Source of the DNA: Thermoprotei archaeon
Lineage (GTDB): Archaea > Thermoproteota > Nitrososphaeria > Geothermarchaeales > JDFR-13
NCBI GenBank assembly: GCA_011043415.1
Contig: DQXH01000056.1
Location: 1-34,956 of the forward strand
Direction: 5' to 3'
Length of the DNA: 34,956 bases
In this document: one piece after another, positions 7,414-14,953 of the stretch
How the letters are laid out: the number at the start of each line of letters is the position of its first letter
Numbering within the stretch: position 1 is the stretch's first letter
Notes under the pieces: model-generated
Database searches by the model: none
What the model was told of the DNA's origin: nothing
Seen by the model: only the letters and a program-made list of their open reading frames with translations
Position numbers and translations under genes: made by a program

Positions 7414-8947
7414 TAGGCTTGACTTTAATTGGAAATGGTAGTGGGTTTACAGTATCTCTTATAATTGCTTCTCCAATATCTAGTTGTTTCATATATTCAA
7501 TTTGATCATGTGTAAGAGATATTATATTCGATATTACTCTAATATCTTCGTAGCCCGATAGTCTATGTATAATTAAGAACCCAGAGTTTTTGATTATATC
7601 TTTGGTTAACTGGCTAGGGAATTGGGATACGATAAAAACGGATTCCCCGAATTTTCTCAATTCATTAACGAGCTTCTCACCTATATTAGGCGGGTCGTAG
7701 TCTCTTCTCGGTGGAAGAATATATTTAGCTTCCTCAATTACAGTCACGTGGTTAAAGTTCTTCTTACCCTTGATAAGTTGATGGTCGTATATCGTCTTCA
7801 AAATTATATAAATAAATATTTTCCTTATGAGTACCTCTCTAATATCTCCAACCTGGATAATTACATTTTTATTCATTAAATCCCTCGGGTTGAAGGTATC
7901 CTCGTTGCTGAAGATCCTGCTAGCCTGACCTTCTACAAGCTGCTTTAACCTCCTTAATAATGCCATCTTAGTCTCATTCTCACTATATGACTTGATCGGG
8001 TATTCTTCAAGTATCTTTACTAATGCAGGTAGATTAGGTTCGGGTTCTCCAGTCAACCTATATCCTGAGAAAGTTGATTCAAGTACCATTTTAAAATAAT
8101 ATGCCTGAGGATGTGTAAAACCATATACCTCACTGAATATATCTGATATCATAGATATATGCTCCTCCTCATCTATATCCGACCAGATCTTAAGTGGATT
8201 CAATGAAACTTGGTCGCGACCTATTCTAAGTACTCGCTCATAATTATTAAGTAGCTTGTCATATTCATTATGTATATCTATCACCATATACTTAATCTGG
8301 GGAGGTAGCTGATTTAATATCGTAGCGATTGTAGTGGTTTTACCCGTTCCCGTTGTTCCAATGCATGTAAGATGCCTACTTAACATCCCTAATCTAACTC
8401 TATATATTTCATTAGTATCTATCACCCTACCTAGAATTATATCTCCCTCTGTAGCCTCGGATAAAACTGGTAACTTAAATATACTTCGTGGTTTAATACC
8501 CTGACTGTAGTTATCTTCTATGATGAAAAAATGTGGATTAGGGTTTTGGCTTCCTACCTTCCCCCATAAATATAATTTCCTTAGCTCGGATCCTGTTAAA
8601 GGATGTAGCTGGTAATTTGGATATATTGCCTTAAATGTATTCTCTACTATAAATAGGTTTCTCCTCATCTCATCGAGTTCTCTACCTATCGTCAACACAG
8701 TTAATATAGTCCTCCCATTCAAACCATAATAAGTCATTTGAAATGGGATGCCCATCCTGTTCAGTGCATTAACTAAGTTTTGAAACGACCTATAATTTAG
8801 ATATGCATTTAACTTCTTATCGTCGTCGTATATTGGGATCGCCTGGATCCTATATCCACCTATCCAGAGTTTATCATTAATCAATATACCATCATTAGCG
8901 GCCTCTAACTTATTAATGACTTTTCTTCTAAATCTTATTCTCAGCAT
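7397..8947 (-). CDS. HerA/VirB4-type (CedB-like) ATPase
   Basis: A 516-residue P-loop ATPase of the FtsK-HerA superfamily, resembling VirB4/TraC and the CedB DNA-import ATPase. Residues 1-150 form an N-terminal domain without a clear membrane segment, including a NALNRMGIPFQMTYY stretch of the kind found before the motor in VirB4-like proteins. Residues 165-190 give a small beta-barrel-like lead (GRVIDTNEIYRVRL). The motor has Walker A GTTGTGKTT (197-205), an IDIHNEYD strand, Walker B VTVIEEA (401-407) and the HerA-like VSQFPSQLTKDIIKNSG near 440. It is the last gene of a five-gene minus-strand operon with a pilin-like protein just before it, suggesting a motor in a pilus or DNA-transfer apparatus. 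HerA for DNA repair is less likely, since no nurA, rad50 or mre11 is nearby. Confidence 0.82.
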   Translation of the reverse strand: MLRIRFRRKVINKLEAANDGILINDKLWIGGYRIQAIPIYDDDKKLNAYLNYRSFQNLVNALNRMGIPFQMTYYGLNGRTILTVLTIGRELDEMRRNLFIVENTFKAIYPNYQLHPLTGSELRKLYLWGKVGSQNPNPHFFIIEDNYSQGIKPRSIFKLPVLSEATEGDIILGRVIDTNEIYRVRLGMLSRHLTCIGTTGTGKTTTIATILNQLPPQIKYMVIDIHNEYDKLLNNYERVLRIGRDQVSLNPLKIWSDIDEEEHISMISDIFSEVYGFTHPQAYYFKMVLESTFSGYRLTGEPEPNLPALVKILEEYPIKSYSENETKMALLRRLKQLVEGQASRIFSNEDTFNPRDLMNKNVIIQVGDIREVLIRKIFIYIILKTIYDHQLIKGKKNFNHVTVIEEAKYILPPRRDYDPPNIGEKLVNELRKFGESVFIVSQFPSQLTKDIIKNSGFLIIHRLSGYEDIRVISNIISLTHDQIEYMKQLDIGEAIIRDTVNPLPFPIKVKPIIKAS

Positions 8948-8963
8948 ATATTTACACCGGTTG

Positions 8964-9146
8964 CTAGTCTGGAAGGAAGTAAAACATGGTCTTATATAGC
9001 CAGTTTAAACCCTCCCATATTTTATCTATGAACTCGTTTATTCTATCCTGAATCTGTCCAAGAGCTGCTATACTTAATCCTATAGCTATAAAAGCCACAA
9101 GTATCAATAAAGCCTCTTCCAATATTTGAACACCTTTCCTCTTCAT
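8964..9146 (-). CDS. Small Flp-like / CedA1-like pilin
   Basis: A 60-residue protein with the N-terminus MKRKG followed by VQILEEALLILVAFIAIGLSI. This reads as a class III (type IV prepilin) signal: basic residues, cleavage after Gly, a Glu at mature position 5, then a hydrophobic helix. A short amphipathic second helix (RINEFIDKIWEGLNWLY) follows. Size and layout match bacterial/archaeal Flp pilins and are also close to the two-helix pilins reported for archaeal Ced/Ted DNA-import pili. The choice between these two cannot be made by eye. It has its own TATA-like promoter and precedes the HerA-like ATPase by 16 bases. Expected location is the membrane, then an extracellular filament. Confidence 0.65.
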   Translation of the reverse strand: MKRKGVQILEEALLILVAFIAIGLSIAALGQIQDRINEFIDKIWEGLNWLYKTMFYFLPD

Positions 9147-9150
9147 TCCA

Positions 9151-9182
9151 TAAAATATCCGTTGTCTAAAAGTTTTTAAATA
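9151..9182 (-). promoter_or_regulatory. Internal promoter in front of the small pilin gene
   Basis: On the minus strand the gap between the TadC-like gene and the pilin holds TATTTAAAAA (9173-9182). This would place transcription start near 9151, about 5 bases before the pilin ATG at 9146. A separate, nearly leaderless pilin transcript is therefore likely, as expected for a major structural subunit. Confidence 0.5.
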
Positions 9183-9188
9183 CCCCCA

Positions 9189-9713
9189 TTAAATCGAGAC
9201 TATGCCTAACATCAATTTGATCAGGATATAAGAGAATAGTAAATACAATAGAGTTTTCAATACTATCCTCTTTAATGACATTCTTTCTATGCAGAAATAT
9301 GAATAAATATACTCATATAGTAATAATGTATTAATTGAGAAGATGACTACAATTATTATATCATAATTAGGTAGGATGAAGAAGCTGATTCTATCAAGAA
9401 ATTTTTGGAGCACGTATAATACTGAGGTTAAAATAGATAGTACGGCGATGAATACATATGAAACTATCTTTAATTTCATCCTGATTAGATTGACGTGTGT
9501 TTTTAGGGTTGATATCGCCTTTTTAATCTTCTTCTTATGATTTAGATAGGATATAAGTATATCTTTATCATAGTTCCGTAGAATATCCTCACTTATATCT
9601 ACTTCAATGTTTTTAATATATCTCCTTAAACTACTATAGTCACCTTCATAATATAATGCCCTCCCAATAGAATATCCCTCTATAACCCTATCTATTATTC
9701 TCTCTTCATCCAT
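9189..9713 (-). CDS. TadC/T2SF-like membrane protein, half-size (second of pair)
   Basis: A 174-residue protein with a cytoplasmic helical N-terminal part (about residues 1-80, including HKKKIKKAISTLKTHVNLIRMKLK) and three or four hydrophobic segments from about residue 82 to the end. The arrangement of soluble helices followed by membrane helices is that of one half of a TadC/GspF platform protein. The start overlaps the end of the preceding gene by 19 bases, and both sit directly behind a TadA/GspE-type ATPase, the usual partner. No diagnostic motif was recognised, so the family call rests on topology and context. A CedA-like polytopic channel subunit is an alternative. Confidence 0.55.
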   Translation of the reverse strand: MDEERIIDRVIEGYSIGRALYYEGDYSSLRRYIKNIEVDISEDILRNYDKDILISYLNHKKKIKKAISTLKTHVNLIRMKLKIVSYVFIAVLSILTSVLYVLQKFLDRISFFILPNYDIIIVVIFSINTLLLYEYIYSYFCIERMSLKRIVLKTLLYLLFSYILIKLMLGIVSI

Positions 9714-10198
9714 ACTATCCTCCTCATCGTTAAAAGCAGGATTAATAGTTGTATTACTGGCGTCATTAAAATTATAGTGCTATCGAATGAGAGTAGTAGA
9801 ATTAATGTAAGTATAGGGGGGAATATTAATGAAGCTAGTATAAAGAGGGCGTAAATATCGATCTTCTCCGTATATACAATAAATTTATTATTAATCATAT
9901 TAATGATCTCGTTGACCTTGATCATTGCGATCTCCCTTTCACCCAGGATAGGAAACTCATTTCTCTCCCCTGGGATTAAACTTATAGATATATCCTCCCC
10001 CTTCAAAGCCCTTCTTAGCTCGTCATATCCACATGATTTAATTGACGTCGGCAATGACCGTGTTAAGTAATATAACGTTATAAATTCATATAACTTATCA
10101 AGTTTTTTGAATAAATTTACTGAATAATGTTTAATATATCTATGAATCAGCAGATATACTGTTATATACTCAAGGATTAATATAATATATTCATACAT
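9695..10198 (-). CDS. TadB/T2SF-like membrane protein, half-size (first of pair)
   Basis: A 167-residue protein with one N-terminal membrane helix (YIILILEYITVYLLI), a soluble helical middle (about residues 35-115) and two closely spaced C-terminal membrane helices (FILASLIFPPILTLILLL and a second ILLLTM-rich one). The pattern, helix, soluble helical bundle, helix pair, is like TadB/TadC half domains of T2SF platform proteins. It overlaps the upstream ATPase gene by 8 bases and the downstream membrane gene by 19 bases, so the three products are probably made stoichiometrically. The function as the inner-membrane platform of a pilus is inferred. Confidence 0.55.
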   Translation of the reverse strand: MYEYIILILEYITVYLLIHRYIKHYSVNLFKKLDKLYEFITLYYLTRSLPTSIKSCGYDELRRALKGEDISISLIPGERNEFPILGEREIAMIKVNEIINMINNKFIVYTEKIDIYALFILASLIFPPILTLILLLSFDSTIILMTPVIQLLILLLTMRRIVWMKRE

Positions 10199-11588
10199 TT
10201 CTCCGGCTTCTCTTTATAAATTCAATAAACTCTTCATAATTTATTATCTCTCCATTCGACAGTTTTTCCTTGGTAAATGTAAATAGTTCTAATAAATCAT
10301 TATACTTCAGTTTTAATCTTTTGCCTAGTTTTTCAGCTAAGATAGAGAGTCCATAATCCCTCTGTGATATTTCCTTTATTCTATATATCTTTACGTCATT
10401 ATCCTTATACTCTAGCGTATAGACGCCGTCAACATATCTTCTATTTTCATCTAAATCCCTTTTCATGATTACAACCAGGTCTATATCACATATTATTCGC
10501 GGATCCATTTCCTCGTGTATGAGCCATCTTTTCAAAAGACTATCTATTGAGTGAGTATGTATCGTGGTAGCGACATTTAATCCTAGTGAAATCGAGTAAA
10601 ATAATATCTCTACATCATGTTTAGTTAACGTTTCGCCGATGATTATATAACCCGGGCTTCTTCTTAATGTAAATATTATCTGCTCTTCCTTACTCCACTT
10701 GTTAATTTTCCCAAGTCTATAAAATACCTGGTGATTACCATAACGCCTTAAATCGAGTGACTCTCTAGCTTCTTCAATATATACCTTTCTAATATGATTA
10801 GGGAGTATAGATAATAGTGAGTTTAATAATGTAGTTTTTCCTGTATTAGGTGAGCCCGCGATTATAATATTAGCCAGGCTATATATAGATACAATTAAAA
10901 TTGAGGTTAAATCTACATCGATCGACCCTAAATTAATCAGCTTAGTTAGTGAATACATTAGATGTCTGAGGTTCCTTAGTGAGATGAAATAATCTCCATA
11001 TGTAATCTGAGGCCCATCAATATTTAATCTATAATGTATTTTACTATTGTATAAATCTGCCTCCATATTTCCTCTAAGAGGATCCAGCCCCTCACCTTTA
11101 ATAAATTCTATGAGTCTTATTAGTGAGAGTACTTCAGACTTCGTAAGTACAATATTTGTAATTAATTTCCCATACCTTCTATGATCTACATATATCGGAT
11201 ATTCAGATCCATTGATGAATATTTCATTAATGTTAATATCGTATAGCAGGGGCGCGACTCTCGATAGATTTAAAGATTCCCAGAATATCAGGTCGGGGAT
11301 CAGATCATTCTGAGGATCTATATTTAATCGTCTAAGCTCCTCACTTATCTTATTTATATTTATATTATAGAATATATCAAAGTTAATCTCATTGAACTCT
11401 GCCAATGCGTCGAAAACAGGATATTTCTGAGATAATTCTCTAACTAAAGGCAAAAGCCCTATATACTCTTCATTTAGGTAAACCTCATACTTCTTCTCCT
11501 CTTTATTTATATAAACTGTGTATACATTGTTAATGTCATATGATGGTTTGTCGATGTATCCGAGTAACAACTCTAGGTACATGTCCAT
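10191..11588 (-). CDS. TadA/CpaF (GspE superfamily) secretion ATPase
   Basis: A 465-residue hexameric-type secretion ATPase. The N-terminal about 200 residues are divergent and include the region ININEIFINGSEYPIYVDHRRYGK typical of the N2 domain. The motor has Walker A GSPNTGKTT (245-253), an Asp-box-like VYIEEA (near 269), an R-rich loop LRRSPG, Walker B YIIIGET (314-320) and His-box TTIHTHS (341-347). These match TadA/CpaF/archaeal GspE proteins that power pilus or archaellum assembly. It is first in the minus-strand operon. Two ATGs are possible (11588 and 11582); if the transcript is leaderless the second could be used. A second, distinct homologue lies at the right end of the window. Confidence 0.88.
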   Translation of the reverse strand: MDMYLELLLGYIDKPSYDINNVYTVYINKEEKKYEVYLNEEYIGLLPLVRELSQKYPVFDALAEFNEINFDIFYNININKISEELRRLNIDPQNDLIPDLIFWESLNLSRVAPLLYDININEIFINGSEYPIYVDHRRYGKLITNIVLTKSEVLSLIRLIEFIKGEGLDPLRGNMEADLYNSKIHYRLNIDGPQITYGDYFISLRNLRHLMYSLTKLINLGSIDVDLTSILIVSIYSLANIIIAGSPNTGKTTLLNSLLSILPNHIRKVYIEEARESLDLRRYGNHQVFYRLGKINKWSKEEQIIFTLRRSPGYIIIGETLTKHDVEILFYSISLGLNVATTIHTHSIDSLLKRWLIHEEMDPRIICDIDLVVIMKRDLDENRRYVDGVYTLEYKDNDVKIYRIKEISQRDYGLSILAEKLGKRLKLKYNDLLELFTFTKEKLSNGEIINYEEFIEFIKRSRRNV

Positions 11589-11635
11589 TAAGGTAAGTTG
11601 TTTAAAAATATATAACTACACCCAATTTTAATGGG
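11589..11635. promoter_or_regulatory. Compact bidirectional promoter of the pilus-type locus
   Basis: Only 47 bases separate the divergent arms. They contain one AT-rich, nearly symmetric box, TTTAAAAATATATAA (11601-11615). Counting about 26 bases from its centre gives starts near 11634 on plus (first ATG 11636) and near 11582 on minus (ATGs at 11588 and 11582). A single box could thus serve both arms with leaderless transcripts. Confidence 0.5.
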
Positions 11636-11737
11636 ATGAAGAGGGTTCTTGAGAAAGTTCTGATATCTAATATCGATATAATAATCGTAATATTGATAAT
11701 AGTCTCGATTCTCATAAGGGTGATTGGCTATGGATAA
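11636..11737 (+). CDS. 33-residue single-helix membrane peptide
   Basis: Too short for the ORF track. The ATG at 11636 follows the bidirectional TATA box at leaderless distance. It encodes a basic N-terminus MKRVLEKV and one hydrophobic helix (IIIVILIIVSILIRVIGYG). Its stop overlaps the start of the next gene in ATGGATAA. It is the first of five overlapping small membrane proteins. No homologue is recognised. The good promoter spacing and the coupling overlap support its being real, but a spurious leader ORF cannot be excluded. Confidence 0.5.
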   Translation: MKRVLEKVLISNIDIIIVILIIVSILIRVIGYG

Positions 11738-11918
11738 CACAGTGGCTTATCTATTAATGGAGGTAGTTATAGCAGTGGTATGTATAAGCCTGGTTTTAGT
11801 ATTCTCAAATTTGTTATCAAGCTCTATACTTGGACTATTTCATAGGCATTTGAATAATGGTACAATATACTCGGATGGTTTAATTAGAATTATTAGAGAG
11901 TTGGTGTTAAATGTCTAG
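11730..11918 (+). CDS. 62-residue small membrane protein, pseudopilin-like
   Basis: The ORF track opens at a TTG (11724). The ATG at 11730 is preferred because it lies in the 8-base overlap with the preceding peptide. The protein has a short acidic/polar N-terminus (MDNTVAYLLMEV) and a strong hydrophobic helix (VVIAVVCISLVLVFSNLL), then a polar tail with His and Arg residues. The helix near the N-terminus and the small size resemble minor pilins, though no basic-Gly cleavage site is present. It overlaps the next gene by the 8-base ATGTCTAG. Confidence 0.55.
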   Translation: MDNTVAYLLMEVVIAVVCISLVLVFSNLLSSSILGLFHRHLNNGTIYSDGLIRIIRELVLNV

Positions 11919-12018
11919 TGAGATAATTGAATCCTTTCTTGGTCTCTTTATATTCTTCATAATCGTGATTCTTGTTTTAATCTATGTATTTATCATGATA
12001 ATGGTGTTCCTACTATGA
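11911..12018 (+). CDS. 35-residue hydrophobic membrane peptide
   Basis: Not in the ORF track. It begins in the ATGTCTAG overlap with the previous gene and ends in an ATGA overlap with the next. The product MSSEIIESFLG followed by an almost uninterrupted hydrophobic run (LFIFFIIVILVLIYVF...) is a single membrane helix with nothing outside it. Overlap at both ends suggests a true coupled gene of the operon, perhaps a scaffold or minor filament component. No family is recognised. Confidence 0.5.
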   Translation: MSSEIIESFLGLFIFFIIVILVLIYVFIMIMVFLL

Positions 12019-12401
12019 GGAAGATGTTTGAGATTCTGGTTTCGTCCTCGATAATTGTAGCTTTCATAATGATCTCTGTAATAGGGCATATTAAGATATT
12101 AAGTGGCTTACAAAGTAAAAACAAGTATAGTGATCCATGCATAGATCTACTGTCCAATATGTATGAGAATAATAGTAGTTATATCGCTAGGACCCAGGGA
12201 AATTCTTCTCTCAGGATTATATACATATATTCAACTAGTATTCAAGATGCTGAACCAGTGTTAATTATTTTAATTACAAAAAACATGAGCACTATAAGTA
12301 TAGAGGCTTATATACCAGCTAACTACACGATGATGTCTAGATACCGTGTATATGGTGGGGGGTGCATGTATTGTTTTGTAAGAGAAGAGGCTGGAGTATA
12401 G
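12015..12401 (+). CDS. 128-residue membrane-anchored extracytoplasmic protein, pilin-like
   Basis: The basic start MRKMFEILVSSSIIVAFIMISVIGHIK gives an N-terminal membrane anchor or uncleaved signal. About 100 residues of beta-rich, Asn- and Ser-rich sequence follow, including N-x-S/T sequons (NNSS, NSS, NMS, NYT), as expected for an exported, possibly glycosylated domain. A late Cys pair (GGCMYCF) is notable. The layout is that of a pseudopilin or minor pilin. It starts in an ATGA overlap with the upstream peptide and its end overlaps the next gene by 31 bases. Confidence 0.6.
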   Translation: MRKMFEILVSSSIIVAFIMISVIGHIKILSGLQSKNKYSDPCIDLLSNMYENNSSYIARTQGNSSLRIIYIYSTSIQDAEPVLIILITKNMSTISIEAYIPANYTMMSRYRVYGGGCMYCFVREEAGV

Positions 12402-12697
12402 CCTTATCAACGATATTATTGATTGCGGTTCTCATATTTGTAGATGGGATGATTTATGAAATAAAAAGTATCGAGTATGAGATAGGGAATTTTGATGAAT
12501 ACATTCTGAAGTATTCGGCATCGCTATATATAGTAAATAAGTTTATCAATTCAAATAGCCTGGTTATATTTTACCCGGATTCAATAGAAGTTGTAGATAT
12601 TGATTTTAATGAAACTTATTGTAGCCTGTTGGTTAGGAAGGTGAGTGGCCCATCCAATCTAGATATTTACTATAAAATTATAATTGAGCATCTGTAG
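12371..12697 (+). CDS. Prepilin-like small exported protein
   Basis: The ORF track starts at a GTG at 12362, but that codon lies inside a strong GGTGGGGGGTG ribosome binding site. The TTG at 12371, 6 bases behind it, is the better start. The N-terminus then reads MFCKRRG followed by WSIALSTILLIAVLIF, a good type IV prepilin (class III) signal with cleavage after Gly. About 80 mostly beta-prone residues follow. It is the last gene of the plus-strand arm and ends one base before the stop of the convergent TFB gene. Confidence 0.6.
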   Translation: MFCKRRGWSIALSTILLIAVLIFVDGMIYEIKSIEYEIGNFDEYILKYSASLYIVNKFINSNSLVIFYPDSIEVVDIDFNETYCSLLVRKVSGPSNLDIYYKIIIEHL

Positions 12698-13525
12698 CTA
12701 GTTTCTACTTCTAAATCTCTTCTTAGTTACTTGTATATTCCCTTCACTCATTCTCTTAATTTCTGCCAGTCTGTCTCTTAAGGTGAATCTGCTAACTTTA
12801 AGTACCCTACTTAATATAGTCTGATTGAAGTATGGTCTTCTATCCTCTTTATATGCCAATGACATTTCACCGAGGTATATAAGTAGTGCAGAGACTGTTT
12901 TTATGCTTTTTCCCTTTAAATATCTTGATAGTGAAGACCCTAATTCATTTATGATTTTCCAGATTCTCTCATAATAATACTTATCTATCTTCGATAAATT
13001 CAGTTCCTTAATAACCTTATTTAGATATAAATTTGTGGCTGCTAAGTAATCTGGTTTAAACTGTCTTATAGTGTTAGAGTTCTTTAGTTTGTATATTAGC
13101 TTCAAGATCCTACTTCTATTAAGTTTAACTCCATATCTTAACATAAAGACACTATCTAGATCCTTGAACGTTATAAGATAATTCTTATCCTCATATGCTG
13201 ATACGATTAAGGCTGTTGATACTGCTGTATAAGGGTCTAATCTCCTATCTCTCAGCCTACTCAATATCGTTATCATGTGTCTCTTAGCTCTTTTCATTAT
13301 ATTAGCTGGGATATCCAAGATGTTTGATACTTCATAGAATATATCTAGATACTTTCTATCTAAGGCCTCCGACTTAATTAATATAATTTCATTAAAATTC
13401 CTATCTATATAGTACTCGTTTTCAGAAGACTCTTCCAATATAGTTCCACATACCTTACAGATGACTCTTCCTCTAAGTCTTATAAATTCTACTGAGCCGC
13501 ATATGGGGCATACCTTCGGGATCAT
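12698..13525 (-). CDS. Divergent transcription factor B (TFB) paralogue
   Basis: A 275-residue TFIIB-like protein, counted from the ATG at 13525 rather than the TTG before it. Residues 6-27 form the zinc ribbon (CPICG...CKVCG). Two cyclin-type repeats follow (about 60-160 and 165-265), including RAKRHMITILSRLRDRRLD, YTAVSTALIVSAY and a second-repeat recognition helix near LSRVLKVSRFTLRDRL. The B-reader/B-linker with its usual WRAFD-like block is not recognisable between ribbon and core; an acidic segment replaces it. The gene is tail to tail with the pilus-type plus arm. In Sulfolobales the unusual paralogue TFB3 switches on the ups pilus and ced genes after DNA damage. A similar role here is inference from position only. 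Confidence 0.82.
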   Translation of the reverse strand: MIPKVCPICGSVEFIRLRGRVICKVCGTILEESSENEYYIDRNFNEIILIKSEALDRKYLDIFYEVSNILDIPANIMKRAKRHMITILSRLRDRRLDPYTAVSTALIVSAYEDKNYLITFKDLDSVFMLRYGVKLNRSRILKLIYKLKNSNTIRQFKPDYLAATNLYLNKVIKELNLSKIDKYYYERIWKIINELGSSLSRYLKGKSIKTVSALLIYLGEMSLAYKEDRRPYFNQTILSRVLKVSRFTLRDRLAEIKRMSEGNIQVTKKRFRSRN

Positions 13526-13700
13526 CAATATTTACTGGGTAGATATGGTTTAATATAATGAAGTTTTGAATGGTTAAAGATAATTTACTTTTCTTCGATG
13601 GCGATGTATAAATTAGAGTTGTAAATATAGACTTTAGTGAAAGTGTAATTTAATAGTGAGAGATAGGCAAATATTAATTTAGAACTATGGTGTTGGAAAA

Positions 13701-14117
13701 ATGATGCCTATAAATCTTCTTACTAGAGAATTAAATCTATTGATTAATAAGGAGGTAATAGTTGAGTTTAAAGATGGAGGTCGTTTAAAGGGTGTTTTAA
13801 AGGCTATCGACCCAACTACTCTAAATATAGTATTATCGGATATCGAGGTAGGTAGGGAGAAGTATCGTGTAATAGTTTATCGGGGAGAGAATATTAAGGC
13901 AATATACCTTAAAGAGCGTTATATAGATCTAACAGAGCTTAGGAAGAGGTTGGAACGTGTTTTCCCTAGAGTCGTAGAATATAGGCCTTCCGAGAAAGCA
14001 CTTATCGTCATGAATAAAATTAAAGTTACGGAGGACGGGGTATTCGGGGAACCCGGCCCGATCTACAACAGGGTTAAGAGAATTTATGATGAGTATATCG
14101 CTGAGATAAAGGGTTAA
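13701..14117 (+). CDS. Sm-like archaeal protein, SmAP3 type with C-terminal domain
   Basis: Residues 1-75 form an Sm fold: Sm1 with NKEVIVEFKDGGRLKGVLKAID and a following LNIVLSDIEV, then the Sm2 part IVYRGENIKAIYL. A further 65 residues form a mixed alpha/beta C-terminal domain, as in the crenarchaeal SmAP3 class, which assembles into ring stacks that bind RNA. The canonical Sm2 RG pair is present as YRGENI. The two adjacent ATGs (13701, 13704) cannot be separated; GGTG lies 8 bases upstream. It overlaps the convergent PAC2-family gene by 4 bases. Confidence 0.85.
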   Translation: MMPINLLTRELNLLINKEVIVEFKDGGRLKGVLKAIDPTTLNIVLSDIEVGREKYRVIVYRGENIKAIYLKERYIDLTELRKRLERVFPRVVEYRPSEKALIVMNKIKVTEDGVFGEPGPIYNRVKRIYDEYIAEIKG

Positions 14118-14812
14118 GTATACATATACTTATCTCCCTCTTTTTTAGTCGCCTCTAGAATCTCCCTAGTCCTCTTTTCATATTCCTCTGCAGTCTCTAA
14201 TAACTCCTCTAAATTCAATTTCATGTTAAGGATCTCTGAGATAGTCTTTAAGGCGGAGTATACACCCATTAAATCAATGGTTCTCTCTGGATCCGCGTAT
14301 GCCAATAAGGCGATCGCGGGAATATGCAATATTTCTGCATAATATAGTACCTGAGCTAGTGGCCCATATATTTTAACATCTTTCTGTATCTCCCGGTAGT
14401 CTAATCTATTTTTCCAGTAGTTGTTATATACTATCCTAATTAAATCTGACTCACCATCCTTCAATGAGGATGTTAACCCTCCGATGGTGATGACTCTATC
14501 AATACCCTTATTAGACAATTCCTCTAGAAGCTTCTTCACTAAAGTAGCTCCTCTATATCCCGGAGGGACCTCCTCTATATATAAAATCAGGAAATGCTTA
14601 TCGTACTCATATATTTCTACTGGATATGATAATCCGAATTTTGTGGTGGTTAATACTGGTGGAAGGTATTTGCTCTCGGCGATCGCTATTCTCTCAATTG
14701 AATCTAGGTTATCAATTAAATATTTTATAGTTAGGTAACCTACGTATCCTATTCCCTTAAACCCAGTTAATATAAGTCTTGTTTGTGGGTTTCTATACCA
14801 GTGTATTTTCAT
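14114..14812 (-). CDS. PAC2-family protein, proteasome assembly chaperone-like
   Basis: A 232-residue protein of the PAC2/PbaA-PbaB family. Typical blocks are LILTGFKGIGYVGYLTIKYL at the N-terminus, LILYIEEVPPGYRG, VITIGGLTS and IPAIALLAYADPERTID, followed by a helical C-terminus (LNLEELLETAEEYEKRTREIL). Family members act as archaeal homologues of proteasome assembly chaperones, though several have no proven role. The ATG is preceded by AGGTGAT. It is divergent from the beta-CASP nuclease across 141 bases and convergent with the Sm gene. Confidence 0.85.
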   Translation of the reverse strand: MKIHWYRNPQTRLILTGFKGIGYVGYLTIKYLIDNLDSIERIAIAESKYLPPVLTTTKFGLSYPVEIYEYDKHFLILYIEEVPPGYRGATLVKKLLEELSNKGIDRVITIGGLTSSLKDGESDLIRIVYNNYWKNRLDYREIQKDVKIYGPLAQVLYYAEILHIPAIALLAYADPERTIDLMGVYSALKTISEILNMKLNLEELLETAEEYEKRTREILEATKKEGDKYMYT

Positions 14813-14953
14813 AGCATCACCTATGTTTACTTATCCAGCATTACCATCGCATTTTAGATGTTTAAGCAAAATTTACATATAAATTCTAAATGTTAATTAA
14901 CTATTTATAAGTTAAATGCAGTATGACTTAATCATTGAATATTGTGAGTCGGC

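Noticed and set aside
7397-8947. HerA DNA-repair helicase (HerA-NurA-Mre11-Rad50 set)
   Set aside because: No nurA, mre11 or rad50 nearby; the gene is in an operon with a pilin and secretion genes.
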